A program made the position numbers and the translations under genes. Positions 54,799-64,000 of a stretch of 64,000 bases of DNA are shown one piece after another. The notes under the pieces were generated by a model. It searched no databases and was not told the origin of the DNA. It saw nothing but the letters and a program-made list of their open reading frames with translations. The first letter of the stretch is position 1; every line of letters starts with the position of its first letter. The DNA is from CAWKEY01 sp963848675 (GTDB lineage Bacteria; Pseudomonadota; Gammaproteobacteria; Methylococcales; Methylomonadaceae): NCBI GenBank assembly GCA_963848675.1, contig CAWKEY010000044.1:248001-312000 (forward strand), in the 5' to 3' direction.

Positions 54799-55884
54799 AT
54801 GACAGCCGTCACGCCACTTTCTGAATTAAGAGACAAAATCGACGCTATCGATCAGCAGATTCTGCAATTGATAAACGAGCGGGCGATGTGTGCGATAGAG
54901 GTTGCCAGAACCAAAATGGCCGAAGGCGAGCAGGGCACTTTTTATCGGCCTGATCGTGAATCTCTGGTGTTAAGACGGATTGAGGCGCTGAACCGGGGGC
55001 CATTGTCGAATGAAACTGCCATGCGCTTTTTCAGAGAATTGATGTCGGCCTGCCTTGCACTTGAAAAGCCGCTGGAAGTGGCTTTTTTAGGACCGGAAGG
55101 GACTTTTACTCAGCAGGCGGTATTTAAGCATTTTGGCCATGCCGTTAAAGCTGTGCCGTCATCAACCATTAACGAGATTTTTAACGCCGTCGAGAGTGGA
55201 AGTTGTCAGTTCGGCGTGGTGCCCGTGGAAAACTCTACCGAGGGTGTCATCAGCCATACCCTGGACAGATTTTTATCCTCGCCACTGAAGATCTGCGGCG
55301 AGGTTGAAATTCGAGTGCATCATAATCTGATGGGGCTGGTCGAGCGTCTTGATGACATCACCGAAGTTTTTTCTCATCAGCAATCGCTGGCACAATGCCG
55401 GCAGTGGCTGGATAAGCATTTGCCCAGTGTTGTGCGGACGGCGGTTAGCAGTAATGGCGAAGCGGCCAGACTGGCTTCCCTTCATACAGACACGGCGGCC
55501 ATTGCCGGCATCGTTGCCGCTGAGCTGTATGGGCTCAGCATTCTGGAAAAAAATATCGAGGATGAAGCCAACAATACCACGCGTTTTATTATTATTGGTC
55601 AACAAAGTTCCGCTTCCACGGGTAACGACAAAACCTCGGTGGTGCTATCAACAGGCAATCAGCCAGGCGCTTTGCACAAAATCCTCGAACCGTTTGCCAA
55701 ACATGGCATAGGGATGGTGCACATTGAATCCAGGCCATCACGTCAGGGCTTATGGGATTATGTGTTTTTTATCGACATCGAAGGGCATAGTGAAGATAGA
55801 GCCGTGGCAGAGGCGCTGGACAGCCTGAAACACAACGTCAGCATGCTCAAGCTGTTGGGGTCCTATCCCAAAGCCGTTCTTTAG
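54799..55884 (+). CDS. pheA: Chorismate mutase / prephenate dehydratase PheA
   Basis: A 361-residue bifunctional enzyme: AroQ chorismate mutase (residues about 5-88, LRDKIDAIDQQILQLINERA), prephenate dehydratase (about 90-270, FLGPEGTFTQQAV, VPVENSTEGVI) and an ACT regulatory domain for phenylalanine (about 280-361, GALHKILEPFAKHGIGMVHIESRP). It directs chorismate to phenylalanine. 15 nt follow serC, as in related genomes. Confidence 0.98.
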   Translation: MTAVTPLSELRDKIDAIDQQILQLINERAMCAIEVARTKMAEGEQGTFYRPDRESLVLRRIEALNRGPLSNETAMRFFRELMSACLALEKPLEVAFLGPEGTFTQQAVFKHFGHAVKAVPSSTINEIFNAVESGSCQFGVVPVENSTEGVISHTLDRFLSSPLKICGEVEIRVHHNLMGLVERLDDITEVFSHQQSLAQCRQWLDKHLPSVVRTAVSSNGEAARLASLHTDTAAIAGIVAAELYGLSILEKNIEDEANNTTRFIIIGQQSSASTGNDKTSVVLSTGNQPGALHKILEPFAKHGIGMVHIESRPSRQGLWDYVFFIDIEGHSEDRAVAEALDSLKHNVSMLKLLGSYPKAVL

Positions 55885-55938
55885 CCCGGCTATTCATTCC
55901 CGGCCTAGACCAGCCTGAAAGTGCGCCTCTAGCTTTCT

Positions 55939-55967
55939 TTGTACCCATTACAAACTTACAATATCCT
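55939..55967 (+). promoter_or_regulatory. Candidate promoter ahead of hisC
   Basis: TTGTAC (55939-55944) and TATCCT (55962-55967), 17 nt apart, in the 112-nt pheA-hisC gap. Both are 4/6 matches. Confidence 0.3.
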
Positions 55968-55996
55968 ACTAATTAATGTGATTTCAAATTGAATCA

Positions 55997-57100
55997 ATGA
56001 CTAATATTTACCATCTTGCCTTACCCGGCGTGCAGCAATTGATTCCCTACAAACCCGGCAAGCCGATTGAAGAGCTGGAACGTGAGCTGGGTCTTACCCA
56101 AATTATCAAGCTGGCATCCAATGAAAATCCCTTAGGCCCCGGCGAAAAAGCCTTGGCTGCGATACAGGCATGTTTGCCGCAACTCGGGCTTTATCCTGAC
56201 GGCACTGGTTACAACCTAAAGCTGGCTTTGGCGGGTAAATACCGTGTCGATGTTAGTCAGATTACCCTGGGCAACGGTTCCAACGAAATTCTGGAATTGG
56301 TGGCGCGGGCTTTTCTAAGCCCTGGTCTTGAAGTCATATTTTCACAGCACGCCTTTGCCGTGTACCCCATCGTGACTCAGGCGGTCGGCGCAACTGCCGT
56401 GGTCGCACCCGCGTTAAATTATGGCCATGATCTGGATGCCATGCGCCAGCGTGTTTCTGATAAAACACGTGTGGTTTTTATTGCTAATCCCAATAATCCT
56501 ACCGGCACACTTCTGGCTCAAGCTGAAGTGGAAGCGTTTCTTCAAAGCTTGCCAGAAAGCTGTATTTGTGTGCTCGACGAAGCTTATTTTGAATTTGTCA
56601 TGAAGACAGAAGCGATCGATTCCATAGACTGGCTGAAAACATATCCCAATCTGATTATTACCCGGACTTTTTCCAAAGCTTACGGTCTCGCCGGTTTGCG
56701 CATCGGTTATAGCTTGTCCAGCCCTGAAATGGCCGATATTTTGAATCGGGTGCGCCAGCCTTTCAATATCAATATGCTGGCTTTAGTGGGCGCAGAAGCG
56801 GCTTTAATGGATGATGAGCATTTACAGCGTACCCTTGCCATCAATACCGAAGGCATGCAGCAATTGACCGAGGGTTTCAATACGCTGGGTTTGGAATGGA
56901 TAGCTTCAGCGGGCAATTTTGTTGCCGTCGATTTAAAACAGCCAGGCCAGCCAATTTATGAAGCATTGCTGGGCAAAGGCGTTATTGTAAGGCCAGTGGC
57001 CAATTATGAAATGCCCAATCACCTGCGCATCAGTATCGGCACACAAGTAGAAAATCAGGTTTTTCTTGAAGCATTAACAGACATTCTTAACCATGTTTGA
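55997..57100 (+). CDS. hisC: Histidinol-phosphate / aromatic aminotransferase HisC
   Basis: A 367-residue PLP aminotransferase (ASNENPLGPGEKAL, FIANPNNPTGTLL, CVLDEAYFEF, PLP Lys in TFSKAYGLAGLRIGY). In this position relatives carry hisC2, which can transaminate histidinol phosphate and aromatic keto acids such as phenylpyruvate. It fits a role in the tyrosine and phenylalanine route encoded around it. Its stop overlaps the tyrA/aroA start by 8 nt. Confidence 0.95.
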   Translation: MTNIYHLALPGVQQLIPYKPGKPIEELERELGLTQIIKLASNENPLGPGEKALAAIQACLPQLGLYPDGTGYNLKLALAGKYRVDVSQITLGNGSNEILELVARAFLSPGLEVIFSQHAFAVYPIVTQAVGATAVVAPALNYGHDLDAMRQRVSDKTRVVFIANPNNPTGTLLAQAEVEAFLQSLPESCICVLDEAYFEFVMKTEAIDSIDWLKTYPNLIITRTFSKAYGLAGLRIGYSLSSPEMADILNRVRQPFNINMLALVGAEAALMDDEHLQRTLAINTEGMQQLTEGFNTLGLEWIASAGNFVAVDLKQPGQPIYEALLGKGVIVRPVANYEMPNHLRISIGTQVENQVFLEALTDILNHV

Positions 57101-59336
57101 CCGGCTTTGCATTATTGGAGTTGGTTTGATTGGCGGATCGATAGCGAGAGCAGTCCGGCAGCACGGCTTAAGCAAAAGTATTGTCGGATATGGCCGGCAA
57201 CAGGATTTGTGTAATCTGGAAACAGCAAAACGCCTGAGTGTCATTGATGCTTATTATCTGGACATTGAGCAGGCGCTAACCGGTGCTGACTGCGTTATCA
57301 TTGCCACGCCCGTAGGTGCAATTGAGGCAGTTTTTACGGTATTAAAACCATATTGGTCTGAAAGCTGTATTTATAGCGATGTTGGCAGCACCAAAGGTAA
57401 TGTCGCCGCCGCTGCGCAGCGGATTTTGGGCTGGATCCCTGGTAACCTGGTGCCGGCTCATCCCATTGCTGGTGCCGAACAAAGTGGCGTAGAGGCGTCT
57501 GTCGATGATTTATTCGTCAATAAGCGCCTGATCATTACACCGCTTGACAATACCCAGCCTGACGCCTTACAAAAAATCCAGAGCTTATGGGAACGCATGG
57601 GATCTACCGTATCGTTCATGGATGTTGATCATCATGATGCCGTATTGGCAGCGACCAGCCACTTGCCGCATATTCTTGCCTTTGGTTTGGTGGATATGCT
57701 GGGACGCAAAGATGAACAGAGTGAGATTTTTAAGTACGCCGCCGGCGGTTTCAGGGATTTTACCCGGATTGCATCCAGCGATCCAATCATGTGGCTGGAT
57801 ATTTGCTCGGCCAATAAAAAGCACATTATCCCGTTACTTGAGCAGACAAAAGAGCAACTGGATAAAATACAACGCTTGCTGGAAAACAACGACAGCCGGC
57901 AAATTTTTGAAATCTTTTCGTATGCCCGCATTGCACGGCAACGTTTTCTTGATCAGTTTGAAGGTAATATGTCCAAATCAATCACATTCAAAGTTCAACC
58001 AGGTGGTAAATTACAGGGTGAAGCACGTGTGCCGGGTGACAAATCCATATCGCATCGTTCAATTATGCTGGGTTCACTTGCGGAAGGCGTTACTCATGTC
58101 AAAGGCTTTCTTCAAGCCGAAGATGCCCTGGCTACCTTGCAGGCCTTTCGTGACATGGGCGTTAAAATTGAAGGGCCGGTTAATGGTGAACTCACCATCC
58201 ATGGCGTTGGTAAACATGGTTTAAAAGCGCCTAAAAATGAATTGTATCTGGGTAATTCGGGTACTTCCATGCGCCTGTTAAGCGGTTTATTGGCTGGACA
58301 GCCCTTTAATTCCGTATTGACCGGCGATAAATCATTGTCGGCACGGCCCATGAAACGAGTTACCGCGCCTTTAGTGGCAATGGGGGCTCAGATAGAGACA
58401 ACGGAGCAGGGCACAGCGCCGTTGCGGATCACCGGCAAAGCTGGCCATTTAACAGGCATTGATTATGCCATGCCGATGGCCAGTGCCCAGGTCAAGTCGT
58501 GTTTGTTGCTGGCAGGCATGTACGCACAAGGCGAAACCAGCGTTACCGAGCCCGCGCCGACCCGCGACCACACGGAGCGTATGCTGGCCGGTTTTAACTA
58601 TCCGGTAAAAAAACAGGGCAACAAAGTAACGATTGCCGCCGAAGGCCAATTAAAGGCGGCCAATATTGATGTCCCAAGTGATATTTCATCGGCGGCATTT
58701 TTTCTGGTAGGGGCCTCGATTGCGCCGGGTTCAGACCTGTTGCTTAAGCATGTAGGCATCAATCCCACCCGCACCGGGGTTATCGATATACTTAGATTAA
58801 TGGGTGCCAACATTGAGGTACTTAACGAGCGCGTGGTCGGCGGTGAGCCAGTAGCCGATCTGCATGTGGTGTACAGTCCGCTAAAAGGTATCGACATACC
58901 CGAACATTTGGTGCCGCTGGCCATTGACGAATTCCCGGTATTGTTTGTGGCGGCATCATGTGCGCAAGGGCAAACCCGCTTAACTGGCGCGGAAGAGCTG
59001 AGAGTAAAAGAATCAGACCGGATTCAAGTTATGGCTGACGGTTTGCAAATACTGGGGGTCGATGCGCGACCCACCGCTGATGGCATGATAATTCAGGGCG
59101 GATCCATTGGCGGGGGTGAAGTCTTGTCGCATGGTGATCATAGAATCGCCATGTCATTTTCAATCGCAGGCTTGCGGGCAACTGCACCTATCACCATTCT
59201 CGACTGTGCCAATGTCAATACTTCGTTCCCGGAATTTAAAGACCTGGTGAAAACGCTGGGGCTGGATCTGGCTAGTGACGACTGCAAGGATGCCGGAGTT
59301 GGTGCAGTTAAGGAATCAGTTGCCGGAGAATTCTGA
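57093..59336 (+). CDS. tyrA-aroA: Fused prephenate dehydrogenase TyrA and EPSP synthase AroA
   Basis: A 747-residue two-domain protein. Residues 1-292: TyrA (Rossmann CIIGVGLIGGSIARAV, then PAHPIAGAEQSGVEA, MDVDHHDAVLAATSHLPH), which makes 4-hydroxyphenylpyruvate. Residues 293-747: AroA (VPGDKSISHRSIMLGS, LGNSGTSMRLLSGLLAG, ELRVKESDRIQVMADGL), which joins PEP to shikimate 3-phosphate. The fusion is known from Pseudomonas and relatives. An internal ATG (57969, MSKSITFKV) could also give free AroA. Overlaps hisC and cmk ends. Confidence 0.97.
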   Translation: MFDRLCIIGVGLIGGSIARAVRQHGLSKSIVGYGRQQDLCNLETAKRLSVIDAYYLDIEQALTGADCVIIATPVGAIEAVFTVLKPYWSESCIYSDVGSTKGNVAAAAQRILGWIPGNLVPAHPIAGAEQSGVEASVDDLFVNKRLIITPLDNTQPDALQKIQSLWERMGSTVSFMDVDHHDAVLAATSHLPHILAFGLVDMLGRKDEQSEIFKYAAGGFRDFTRIASSDPIMWLDICSANKKHIIPLLEQTKEQLDKIQRLLENNDSRQIFEIFSYARIARQRFLDQFEGNMSKSITFKVQPGGKLQGEARVPGDKSISHRSIMLGSLAEGVTHVKGFLQAEDALATLQAFRDMGVKIEGPVNGELTIHGVGKHGLKAPKNELYLGNSGTSMRLLSGLLAGQPFNSVLTGDKSLSARPMKRVTAPLVAMGAQIETTEQGTAPLRITGKAGHLTGIDYAMPMASAQVKSCLLLAGMYAQGETSVTEPAPTRDHTERMLAGFNYPVKKQGNKVTIAAEGQLKAANIDVPSDISSAAFFLVGASIAPGSDLLLKHVGINPTRTGVIDILRLMGANIEVLNERVVGGEPVADLHVVYSPLKGIDIPEHLVPLAIDEFPVLFVAASCAQGQTRLTGAEELRVKESDRIQVMADGLQILGVDARPTADGMIIQGGSIGGGEVLSHGDHRIAMSFSIAGLRATAPITILDCANVNTSFPEFKDLVKTLGLDLASDDCKDAGVGAVKESVAGEF

Positions 59337-59992
59337 TGACCATACCGGTTTTAACCATAGATGGCCCCAGTGGAGCGGGCAAGGGCACTGTCAGCCGGTG
59401 TGTTGCCAAAAAACTGGGTTGGCATTATCTGGATAGTGGCTCAATTTATCGATCTTTAGCCATTGCCCTCATGCAGCGCAATGCTGATTTAAGTAATGAC
59501 GCCGCTATTGCTAAAGTCGCGCAAACCATGATGTTAGAGTTTGAATGTGATGATGAGCTGGTCGTTAAGCTTGATGGCAAGGATATTACTTCGCAATTGG
59601 GTTTGGAAAGTACTGGTAAGCTGGCGTCCATTGTGGCGGCGATTTCAGAAGTTCGCCATGTACTGCTACAAAAACAGAGGAATTTTAAGCGAATGCCCGG
59701 ATTAGTGGCCGATGGCCGTGACATGGGTACCGTCGTTTTTCCAGATGCTCAATTCAAGGTGTTTTTAACCGCCAGTGCAGATGAAAGAGCGCAAAGACGA
59801 TTTAAACAGTTGATAGAAAAAGGTATTGATGCTAATCTTTTGCAGATTACTAAAGAGATAGAAGAGCGTGATCGCCGGGATACAGAGCGGGTAACGGCCC
59901 CCTTAGCAATGGCGAGTGAAGCGCTTTATATCGATTCTTCTGCAATGCCGATCAATGCCGTCATTGAAGAAGTCCTGAATTTAATCCGTTAA
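59336..59992 (+). CDS. cmk: Cytidylate kinase Cmk
   Basis: A 218-residue kinase that phosphorylates CMP and dCMP. P-loop TIDGPSGAGKGTVSR, HYLDSGSIYRSLA, VADGRDMGTVVFPDAQFKVFLTASADERAQRR and ERDRRDTERVTAPL are intact. The ATG shares a base with the TGA of tyrA/aroA (TGATG), so it is translationally coupled. It precedes rpsA, as in E. coli. Confidence 0.98.
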   Translation: MTIPVLTIDGPSGAGKGTVSRCVAKKLGWHYLDSGSIYRSLAIALMQRNADLSNDAAIAKVAQTMMLEFECDDELVVKLDGKDITSQLGLESTGKLASIVAAISEVRHVLLQKQRNFKRMPGLVADGRDMGTVVFPDAQFKVFLTASADERAQRRFKQLIEKGIDANLLQITKEIEERDRRDTERVTAPLAMASEALYIDSSAMPINAVIEEVLNLIR

Positions 59993-60006
59993 GGATTATA
60001 TTGTCG

Positions 60007-60036
60007 CCACACATTATGTGAGTGTGGTATTTTTTA
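60007..60036 (+). terminator. Hairpin with T-run between cmk and rpsA
   Basis: CCACAC (60007-60012) pairs with GTGTGG (60022-60027) around a 9-nt loop, followed by TATTTTTT. It may end part of the upstream transcription or form part of the S1 leader that controls translation. Confidence 0.55.
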
Positions 60037-60090
60037 ACTTTGATAAAGAAAAGGCTTGTTCGTGTTTCGACAGGCTTGGGAAAGAAGAAA

Positions 60091-61752
60091 ATGAGCGAAA
60101 GCTTTGCTGAATTATTTGAACAAAGTCTGGCCAAGACGGAAATGCGTCCTGGTGCCATGTTAACCGGCACAGTGATCGATATTGAAAACGATATGATCAT
60201 CGTCAGTACACAATCGAAATCAGAGGGCGTCATTCCAAAATGGCAATTTCTGAATAACGATGGCGAGTTAGAAGTCGAGATTGGTGACGAAGTTGAAGTT
60301 GCCCTTGATTTATTTGAAGATGGTTTAGGTGCTACCCTTCTTTCCCGAGACAAAGCGAAGAAAAACAAAGCCTGGTCAGAACTTGAAAACGCTTTTGAAA
60401 AAGAAGCTACCATTATCGGCCGTATTACCGGAAAAGTTCGCGGCGGTTTTACGGTGTCGGTTGGCGCACTGCGTGCGTTCCTGCCTGGTTCACTGGTTGA
60501 TGTCCGTCCAATCAGAGACACCACTTTCCTGGAAAATCGTGACCTGGAATTCAAGGTAATCAAAATTGACCAAAAACGTAACAATGTGGTGTTGTCGCGT
60601 CGCGCAGTAGTTGAAAAAGAATACAGTGCGGAAAGAGAAGAGTTGCTGAAAACCCTGGAAGAAGGCGCAGTTGTGACCGGCGTCGTTAAGAATCTGACGG
60701 ATTACGGTGCGTTTATTGATCTGGGCGGTATCGATGGCTTGTTACACATTACCGATATGGCATGGCGCCGTGTCCGTCACCCTTCCGAGTGTGTTGAAAT
60801 AGGCCAGGAAATTCAGGTTAAAGTCCTGAAGTATGACAAGGACAAAAACCGTGTTTCATTAGGCATGAAGCAGATGGGTGAAGATCCATGGCAAAACATT
60901 AATCGTCGTTACCCAGCAGGTACGCGCGTATTCGGTAAAGTCAATAATCTGACTGATTATGGTTGTTTTGTTGAAATTGAAGAAGGCGTTGAAGGTCTGG
61001 TGCATGTCTCTGAAATGGACTGGACTAACAAAAACGTCAATCCTTCGAAGATTGTCCAATTAGGCGATGAAGTTGAAGTGATGGTGCTGGAAATCGACGA
61101 AGAACGCCGTCGTATTTCGTTGGGTATGAAACAATGCAAAACCAATCCTTGGGACGAGTTTGCAGCGACGCATAACAAAGGCGATAAAATTTCAGGCAAA
61201 ATCAAATCGATTACTGATTTTGGTATTTTCATTGGCCTGGACGGTGGCATCGATGGTCTGGTGCATATGTCCGACATTTCATGGGCTGATGAAGGCGAAG
61301 CCTCGGTTCGTGACTTCAAAAAAGGTGATGAACTGGAAACTGTTATCTTGGCAGTAGATTCCGAGCGCGAGCGTATTTCTCTAGGTATCAAGCAGTTGGA
61401 ACAAGATCCATTCCAAAACTTCCTGGCTACACACGAAAAAGGCAGTCTGGTCAAAGGTACCATTAAAGAAATCGATGCTAAAGGTGCTGTAGTCACTTTG
61501 GCTGATAATGTTGAAGGTTACTTGCGTGCTTCAGAAATTCAACGTGATCGCGTTGAAGATGCCCGTACCCTGTTAAAGGAAGGTGATACACTCGAAGCCA
61601 AGTACATTGGCGTGGATAAGAAAAGCAAAACCATTTCGCTATCTATCAAAGCCAAAGAACTTGACGAAGAGACACATAGTATTAAAGATTATTCGCAGCA
61701 AGCCGCTGGCACACCTACGTTAGGTGATATCTTTAAACAGATGGAAAAATAA
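60091..61752 (+). CDS. rpsA: 30S ribosomal protein S1
   Basis: A 553-residue ribosomal protein with six S1 RNA-binding domains, visible as repeats around [108 protein letters not shown] and [23 protein letters not shown]. It brings mRNA to the ribosome. ATG 60091 ([13 protein letters not shown]) after GGGAAAGAAG is used. S1 normally represses its own mRNA. Confidence 0.99.
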   Translation: MSESFAELFEQSLAKTEMRPGAMLTGTVIDIENDMIIVSTQSKSEGVIPKWQFLNNDGELEVEIGDEVEVALDLFEDGLGATLLSRDKAKKNKAWSELENAFEKEATIIGRITGKVRGGFTVSVGALRAFLPGSLVDVRPIRDTTFLENRDLEFKVIKIDQKRNNVVLSRRAVVEKEYSAEREELLKTLEEGAVVTGVVKNLTDYGAFIDLGGIDGLLHITDMAWRRVRHPSECVEIGQEIQVKVLKYDKDKNRVSLGMKQMGEDPWQNINRRYPAGTRVFGKVNNLTDYGCFVEIEEGVEGLVHVSEMDWTNKNVNPSKIVQLGDEVEVMVLEIDEERRRISLGMKQCKTNPWDEFAATHNKGDKISGKIKSITDFGIFIGLDGGIDGLVHMSDISWADEGEASVRDFKKGDELETVILAVDSERERISLGIKQLEQDPFQNFLATHEKGSLVKGTIKEIDAKGAVVTLADNVEGYLRASEIQRDRVEDARTLLKEGDTLEAKYIGVDKKSKTISLSIKAKELDEETHSIKDYSQQAAGTPTLGDIFKQMEK

Positions 61753-61757
61753 CAACC

Positions 61758-61788
61758 AAAAGGGGGGCAGCATTTTGCGCCCCCTTTT
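61758..61788 (+). terminator. Intrinsic terminator of rpsA
   Basis: AAAAGGGGG (61758-61766) pairs with CCCCCTTTT (61780-61788). The stem is GC-rich and ends in T residues, and it precedes ihfB, which therefore needs a promoter or read-through. Confidence 0.8.
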
Positions 61789-61817
61789 GAATTTTGAGCT
61801 TTTTCGCAGGGCAGCAT

Positions 61818-62123
61818 GTGACAAAATCCGAATTAATTGAAGCGTTAGTCAGACAGCAACCTCATTTGGCACACAAAGATGTTGAGTTAGCCGTCAAGTG
61901 CATCATTGAAAAAATGAACCAGGCATTATCTTCCGGTGAGCGTATCGAAATAAGAGGCTTCGGCAGCTTTTCTTTGCACTTGCGTCCCCCGCGTATGGGG
62001 CGGAATCCTAAAACAGGAGAATCTGTAGCCCTAGCCAAAAAATATGTGCCGCATTTTAAGCCAGGCAAAGAACTCCGTGACAGGGTTGATGCTTCACGCG
62101 ATAAATATAAAATTATTGATTGA
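61818..62123 (+). CDS. ihfB: Integration host factor subunit beta
   Basis: A 101-residue DNA-bending protein: [25 protein letters not shown], then [26 protein letters not shown] with the DNA-intercalating Pro in the RNPKTG loop. IHF-alpha is not in the window. The start is GTG 61818 (VTKSELIE), equal to the family start; an upstream in-frame TTG at 61794 would add eight residues. It lies in its usual place behind rpsA. IHF also helps bend DNA at sigma-54 promoters such as those found in this window (family knowledge). Confidence 0.95.
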   Translation: MTKSELIEALVRQQPHLAHKDVELAVKCIIEKMNQALSSGERIEIRGFGSFSLHLRPPRMGRNPKTGESVALAKKYVPHFKPGKELRDRVDASRDKYKIID

Positions 62124-62164
62124 TTACCGATCAACATAATTATTAGTCGATTGCAACAACATAA

Positions 62165-62419
62165 ATGAAATTATTAGCGATTGGTATTTTTTCTGTTATT
62201 TTTTTCATTGCGTTGATTTTTTCTGTTCTAAATTTTCACCCGATTCAAATCAATTTATATTTCACCTCCTTCTCATTGCCACTTACAGTGGCTCTGCTCA
62301 TTGAATTATTGGTAGGCATTGCTATCGGTTTTCTAATCGCCTTGGTTCATATCATTAAGCTCAAAGCTGATTATGCTCAATTGAGCAAAAAACTCGGTTA
62401 TACCAAAGCCAAAAAATAA
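62165..62419 (+). CDS. lapA: LapA-type (DUF1049) small membrane protein
   Basis: An 84-residue protein with two membrane helices (LAIGIFSVIFFIALIFSVLNF, LTVALLIELLVGIAIGFLIAL) and a short basic cytoplasmic tail, the LapA/YciS pattern. In E. coli LapA works with LapB in controlling LPS synthesis through LpxC. LapB would be expected next, but iron genes follow here. It lies 41 nt after ihfB. Confidence 0.8.
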   Translation: MKLLAIGIFSVIFFIALIFSVLNFHPIQINLYFTSFSLPLTVALLIELLVGIAIGFLIALVHIIKLKADYAQLSKKLGYTKAKK

Positions 62420-62550
62420 CAACTGCTTTCTCCGTTCGGGATTTCTGCAAGACCTGTCAACAGACATTGTCGACATAGTCAGTAAGCGCCGCCTTAACTT
62501 TATTACGAGTTGTTTTCGAAATCTGCAAGATGTGATATAGTCAGTCTTAA

Positions 62551-62565
62551 TGAGAATGATTATTG
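62551..62565. promoter_or_regulatory. Fur box ahead of feoAB
   Basis: TGAGAATGATTATTG agrees with the 7-1-7 Fur consensus TGATAAT-N-ATTATCA at most positions (three deviations). It lies about 56 nt before feoA, near a possible -10 (TATAGT 62536-62541). It implies repression of Fe(II) uptake when iron is plentiful. Confidence 0.75.
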
Positions 62566-62620
62566 ATTGCTTTGTGCCAGCTTTATGCTTGACCCCTTTC
62601 CCCATCCCAAAGGCTGCGTC

Positions 62621-62857
62621 ATGTCTTTACGTTTAAAAAATCTTTCAGTCGGTGACTCAGGAAAAATAATCGGTTTTGATAGCGCCGGAAAAGCGTATCG
62701 CAAACGCCTGTTAGCCATGGGTTTAACTCCGGGCACTGAATTCAGCATTACACGATTTGCCCCGATGGGCGATCCTGTGGAAATTAAGTTGCGTGGGTTT
62801 TCGTTAACATTGCGTAAAGATGAGGCGACCATCTTGCTGATTGAGAAACTGTCATGA
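62621..62857 (+). CDS. feoA: Ferrous iron transport protein FeoA
   Basis: A 78-residue SH3-like accessory protein of the Feo system: MSLRLKNLSVGDSGKIIGF, RKRLLAMGLTPGTEFSITRFAPMGDPVEIKLRGFSLTLRKDEATILLI. ATG 62621 (with AAGG ahead) is the family start; the open frame upstream to 62567 overlaps the promoter region and is not used. The stop overlaps the feoB ATG (ATGA). Confidence 0.95.
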   Translation: MSLRLKNLSVGDSGKIIGFDSAGKAYRKRLLAMGLTPGTEFSITRFAPMGDPVEIKLRGFSLTLRKDEATILLIEKLS

Positions 62858-64000
62858 AACCAGATTTTACCGTCGGCGTTGTCGGCAATCCCAATTGTGG
62901 GAAAACAACACTATTTAATGCTTTGACGGGAGCACGTCAGCACGTCGGTAACTGGCCTGGTGTGACGGTCGAAAAAAAAACTGGCGAATATCATTTTGAA
63001 AAAAAACTGATCGAGTTAGTGGATTTGCCCGGAACTTATTCATTGGAGGCCGCTGATGATCAGGTTTCTCTGGATGAAAAAGTGGCTAGGGATTATGTCG
63101 CCTCCAAGCAGGCCCATTTAATTATCAACATTGTTGACGCCTCCAACATTGAACGTAATCTTTATCTAACGTCGCAGCTGATCGAAATGCGGGTGCCGAT
63201 GATTTTGGTGCTCAACATGATGGATGCCGTTAAACAACGCGGTATTAAAATTGATGTTGATTATCTCGCGCGGGTTCTAGGGTGCCCGGTAATTGCCATT
63301 GCCGCCTCAATTGGATACGGTATTGATACATTAAAGGCGGCAATCAATAGTGCCGCTATCACCCAGCCCATACCTACGGTAAAAATTGGCTATGTTCCTG
63401 CGCTAGAGCAAGCCATCAATGATATTTCACCGTTGCTGGTTGAATCTGCACGAACACATCATTGTGATCTGCGTTGGCTGGCTGTTCGATTGCTGGAAGA
63501 CGATACCCTGGCCAAACAGATTGCCGGCCCGAGTTTGCTGCCGGCAGCCGTAGCATTACAACGCCGTGTAGAGGCAGCAACAGATGATGAAATAGACATT
63601 CTCGCTGCGGATGCCCGCTATGGATTCGTCAATGAGTTGACCAATGGCGCGGTCTGCAAGCTCAACGAAGTGGGGCGTCATACCACAGACAAAATTGACA
63701 GCATCGTCCTGAATCGCTTTCTAGGCATCCCTGTTTTTTTGCTGGTGATGTATGCAATGTTCATGTTCACTATCAATATCGGCAGCGCATTTGTTGATTT
63801 TTTTGATCAATTTGTGGGCGCTTTATTGATCGATGGGCTGGGCCAGTTGCTCGGCACAATTAACTGGTCGCAATGGCTGATTGTTTTAATCACTAATGGC
63901 GTGGGCGGTGGCATTCAGGTAGTGGCCACTTTTATTCCCATCGTTGGCTTTTTATTTATGTTTCTTTCGGTGCTGGAAGACTCCGGTTACATGGCCAGGG
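62854..64000 (+). CDS. feoB: Ferrous iron transporter FeoB, C-terminus beyond the window
   Basis: The first 382 codons of the Fe(II) inner-membrane transporter. N-terminal G protein: G1 GNPNCGKTTLFNALTG, G2 Thr in WPGVTVEKK, G3 DLPGTYSLEA, G4 LNMMDAVK, then a GDI-type helical domain and the first membrane segments (IPVFLLVMYAMFMFTINIGSAF), with the gate motif following. It is coupled to feoA by a 4-nt overlap. The rest of the gene continues past position 64000. Confidence 0.97.
   Translation, partial: MKPDFTVGVVGNPNCGKTTLFNALTGARQHVGNWPGVTVEKKTGEYHFEKKLIELVDLPGTYSLEAADDQVSLDEKVARDYVASKQAHLIINIVDASNIERNLYLTSQLIEMRVPMILVLNMMDAVKQRGIKIDVDYLARVLGCPVIAIAASIGYGIDTLKAAINSAAITQPIPTVKIGYVPALEQAINDISPLLVESARTHHCDLRWLAVRLLEDDTLAKQIAGPSLLPAAVALQRRVEAATDDEIDILAADARYGFVNELTNGAVCKLNEVGRHTTDKIDSIVLNRFLGIPVFLLVMYAMFMFTINIGSAFVDFFDQFVGALLIDGLGQLLGTINWSQWLIVLITNGVGGGIQVVATFIPIVGFLFMFLSVLEDSGYMAR

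Overview
The window looks like a chromosomal segment of a gammaproteobacterium of moderate GC. The gene order gyrA-serC-pheA-hisC-tyrA/aroA-cmk-rpsA-ihfB-lapA is the classic gammaproteobacterial arrangement (as in Pseudomonas and relatives), and fabA-fabB, slt and a sigma-54/PII/glnA nitrogen system fit the same group. A TIGR04073-like (exosortase-associated) protein and the overall gene style suggest Methylococcales or a neighbouring lineage, but no methane-oxidation gene is present, so that placement is inference.

Layout. 1-2848: an AsmA-like DUF748 protein, cut by the left edge. 2954-11722: a nitrogen island with three PII/ammonium-transporter pairs on the minus strand, a divergent outer-membrane porin and glutamine synthetase. 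The 8405-8920 intergenic region carries back-to-back sigma-54-type promoters flanking an NtrC-like inverted repeat. 11876-21238: mixed genes (lipoprotein hydrolase, PEBP protein, exported isoaspartyl methyltransferase, frameshifted spermidine-synthase-like membrane protein, OmpA lipoprotein, TIGR04073 and DUF3465 proteins, GNAT-nitrilase fusion, ribbon-helix-helix protein). 21470-23677: polyphosphate kinase. 23867-25641: a graveyard of three insertion sequences (IS5, ISNCY, IS200/IS605). 25859-31459: minus-strand genes including an overlapping GCS2 ligase / M14 deacylase / YcgN trio, a PHP phosphoesterase and an ABC exporter. 31545-38776: slt, fabA-fabB, ttcA, SAM hydrolase, selO. 38931-41723: histidine-kinase remnant and a multidomain c-di-GMP regulator. 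41757-44358: minus-strand MBL-fold, DUF1289, CDP-alcohol phosphotransferase, EEP phosphatase and DUF2024 genes. 44486-50930: MarR-type regulator, nucleotide-sugar dehydrogenase, diguanylate cyclase, DUF1499, TIGR01777, LMW phosphatase, dienelactone hydrolase. 51095-62419: the gyrA to lapA supraoperon. 62551-64000: Fur-box-controlled feoAB, cut by the right edge.

How the genes work together. The nitrogen island joins ammonium uptake (three Amt), sensing (three PII with the modifiable Tyr51) and assimilation (adenylylatable GlnA), with an outer-membrane porin that appears to share the nitrogen-responsive control region. The aromatic block covers the shikimate step AroA through PheA/TyrA/HisC next to SerC, and runs on into Cmk, S1 and IHF-beta. 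The most unusual items are the triplicated PII-Amt array with a 206-nt identical tract between two PII genes, the shared sigma-54 control region, a structured element with a plus-strand promoter inside the array, a GCS2-ligase/M14-hydrolase pair, and a MarR regulator with a C-terminal cysteine cluster opposite a DUF2024 gene. No tRNA, rRNA or CRISPR array was recognised.
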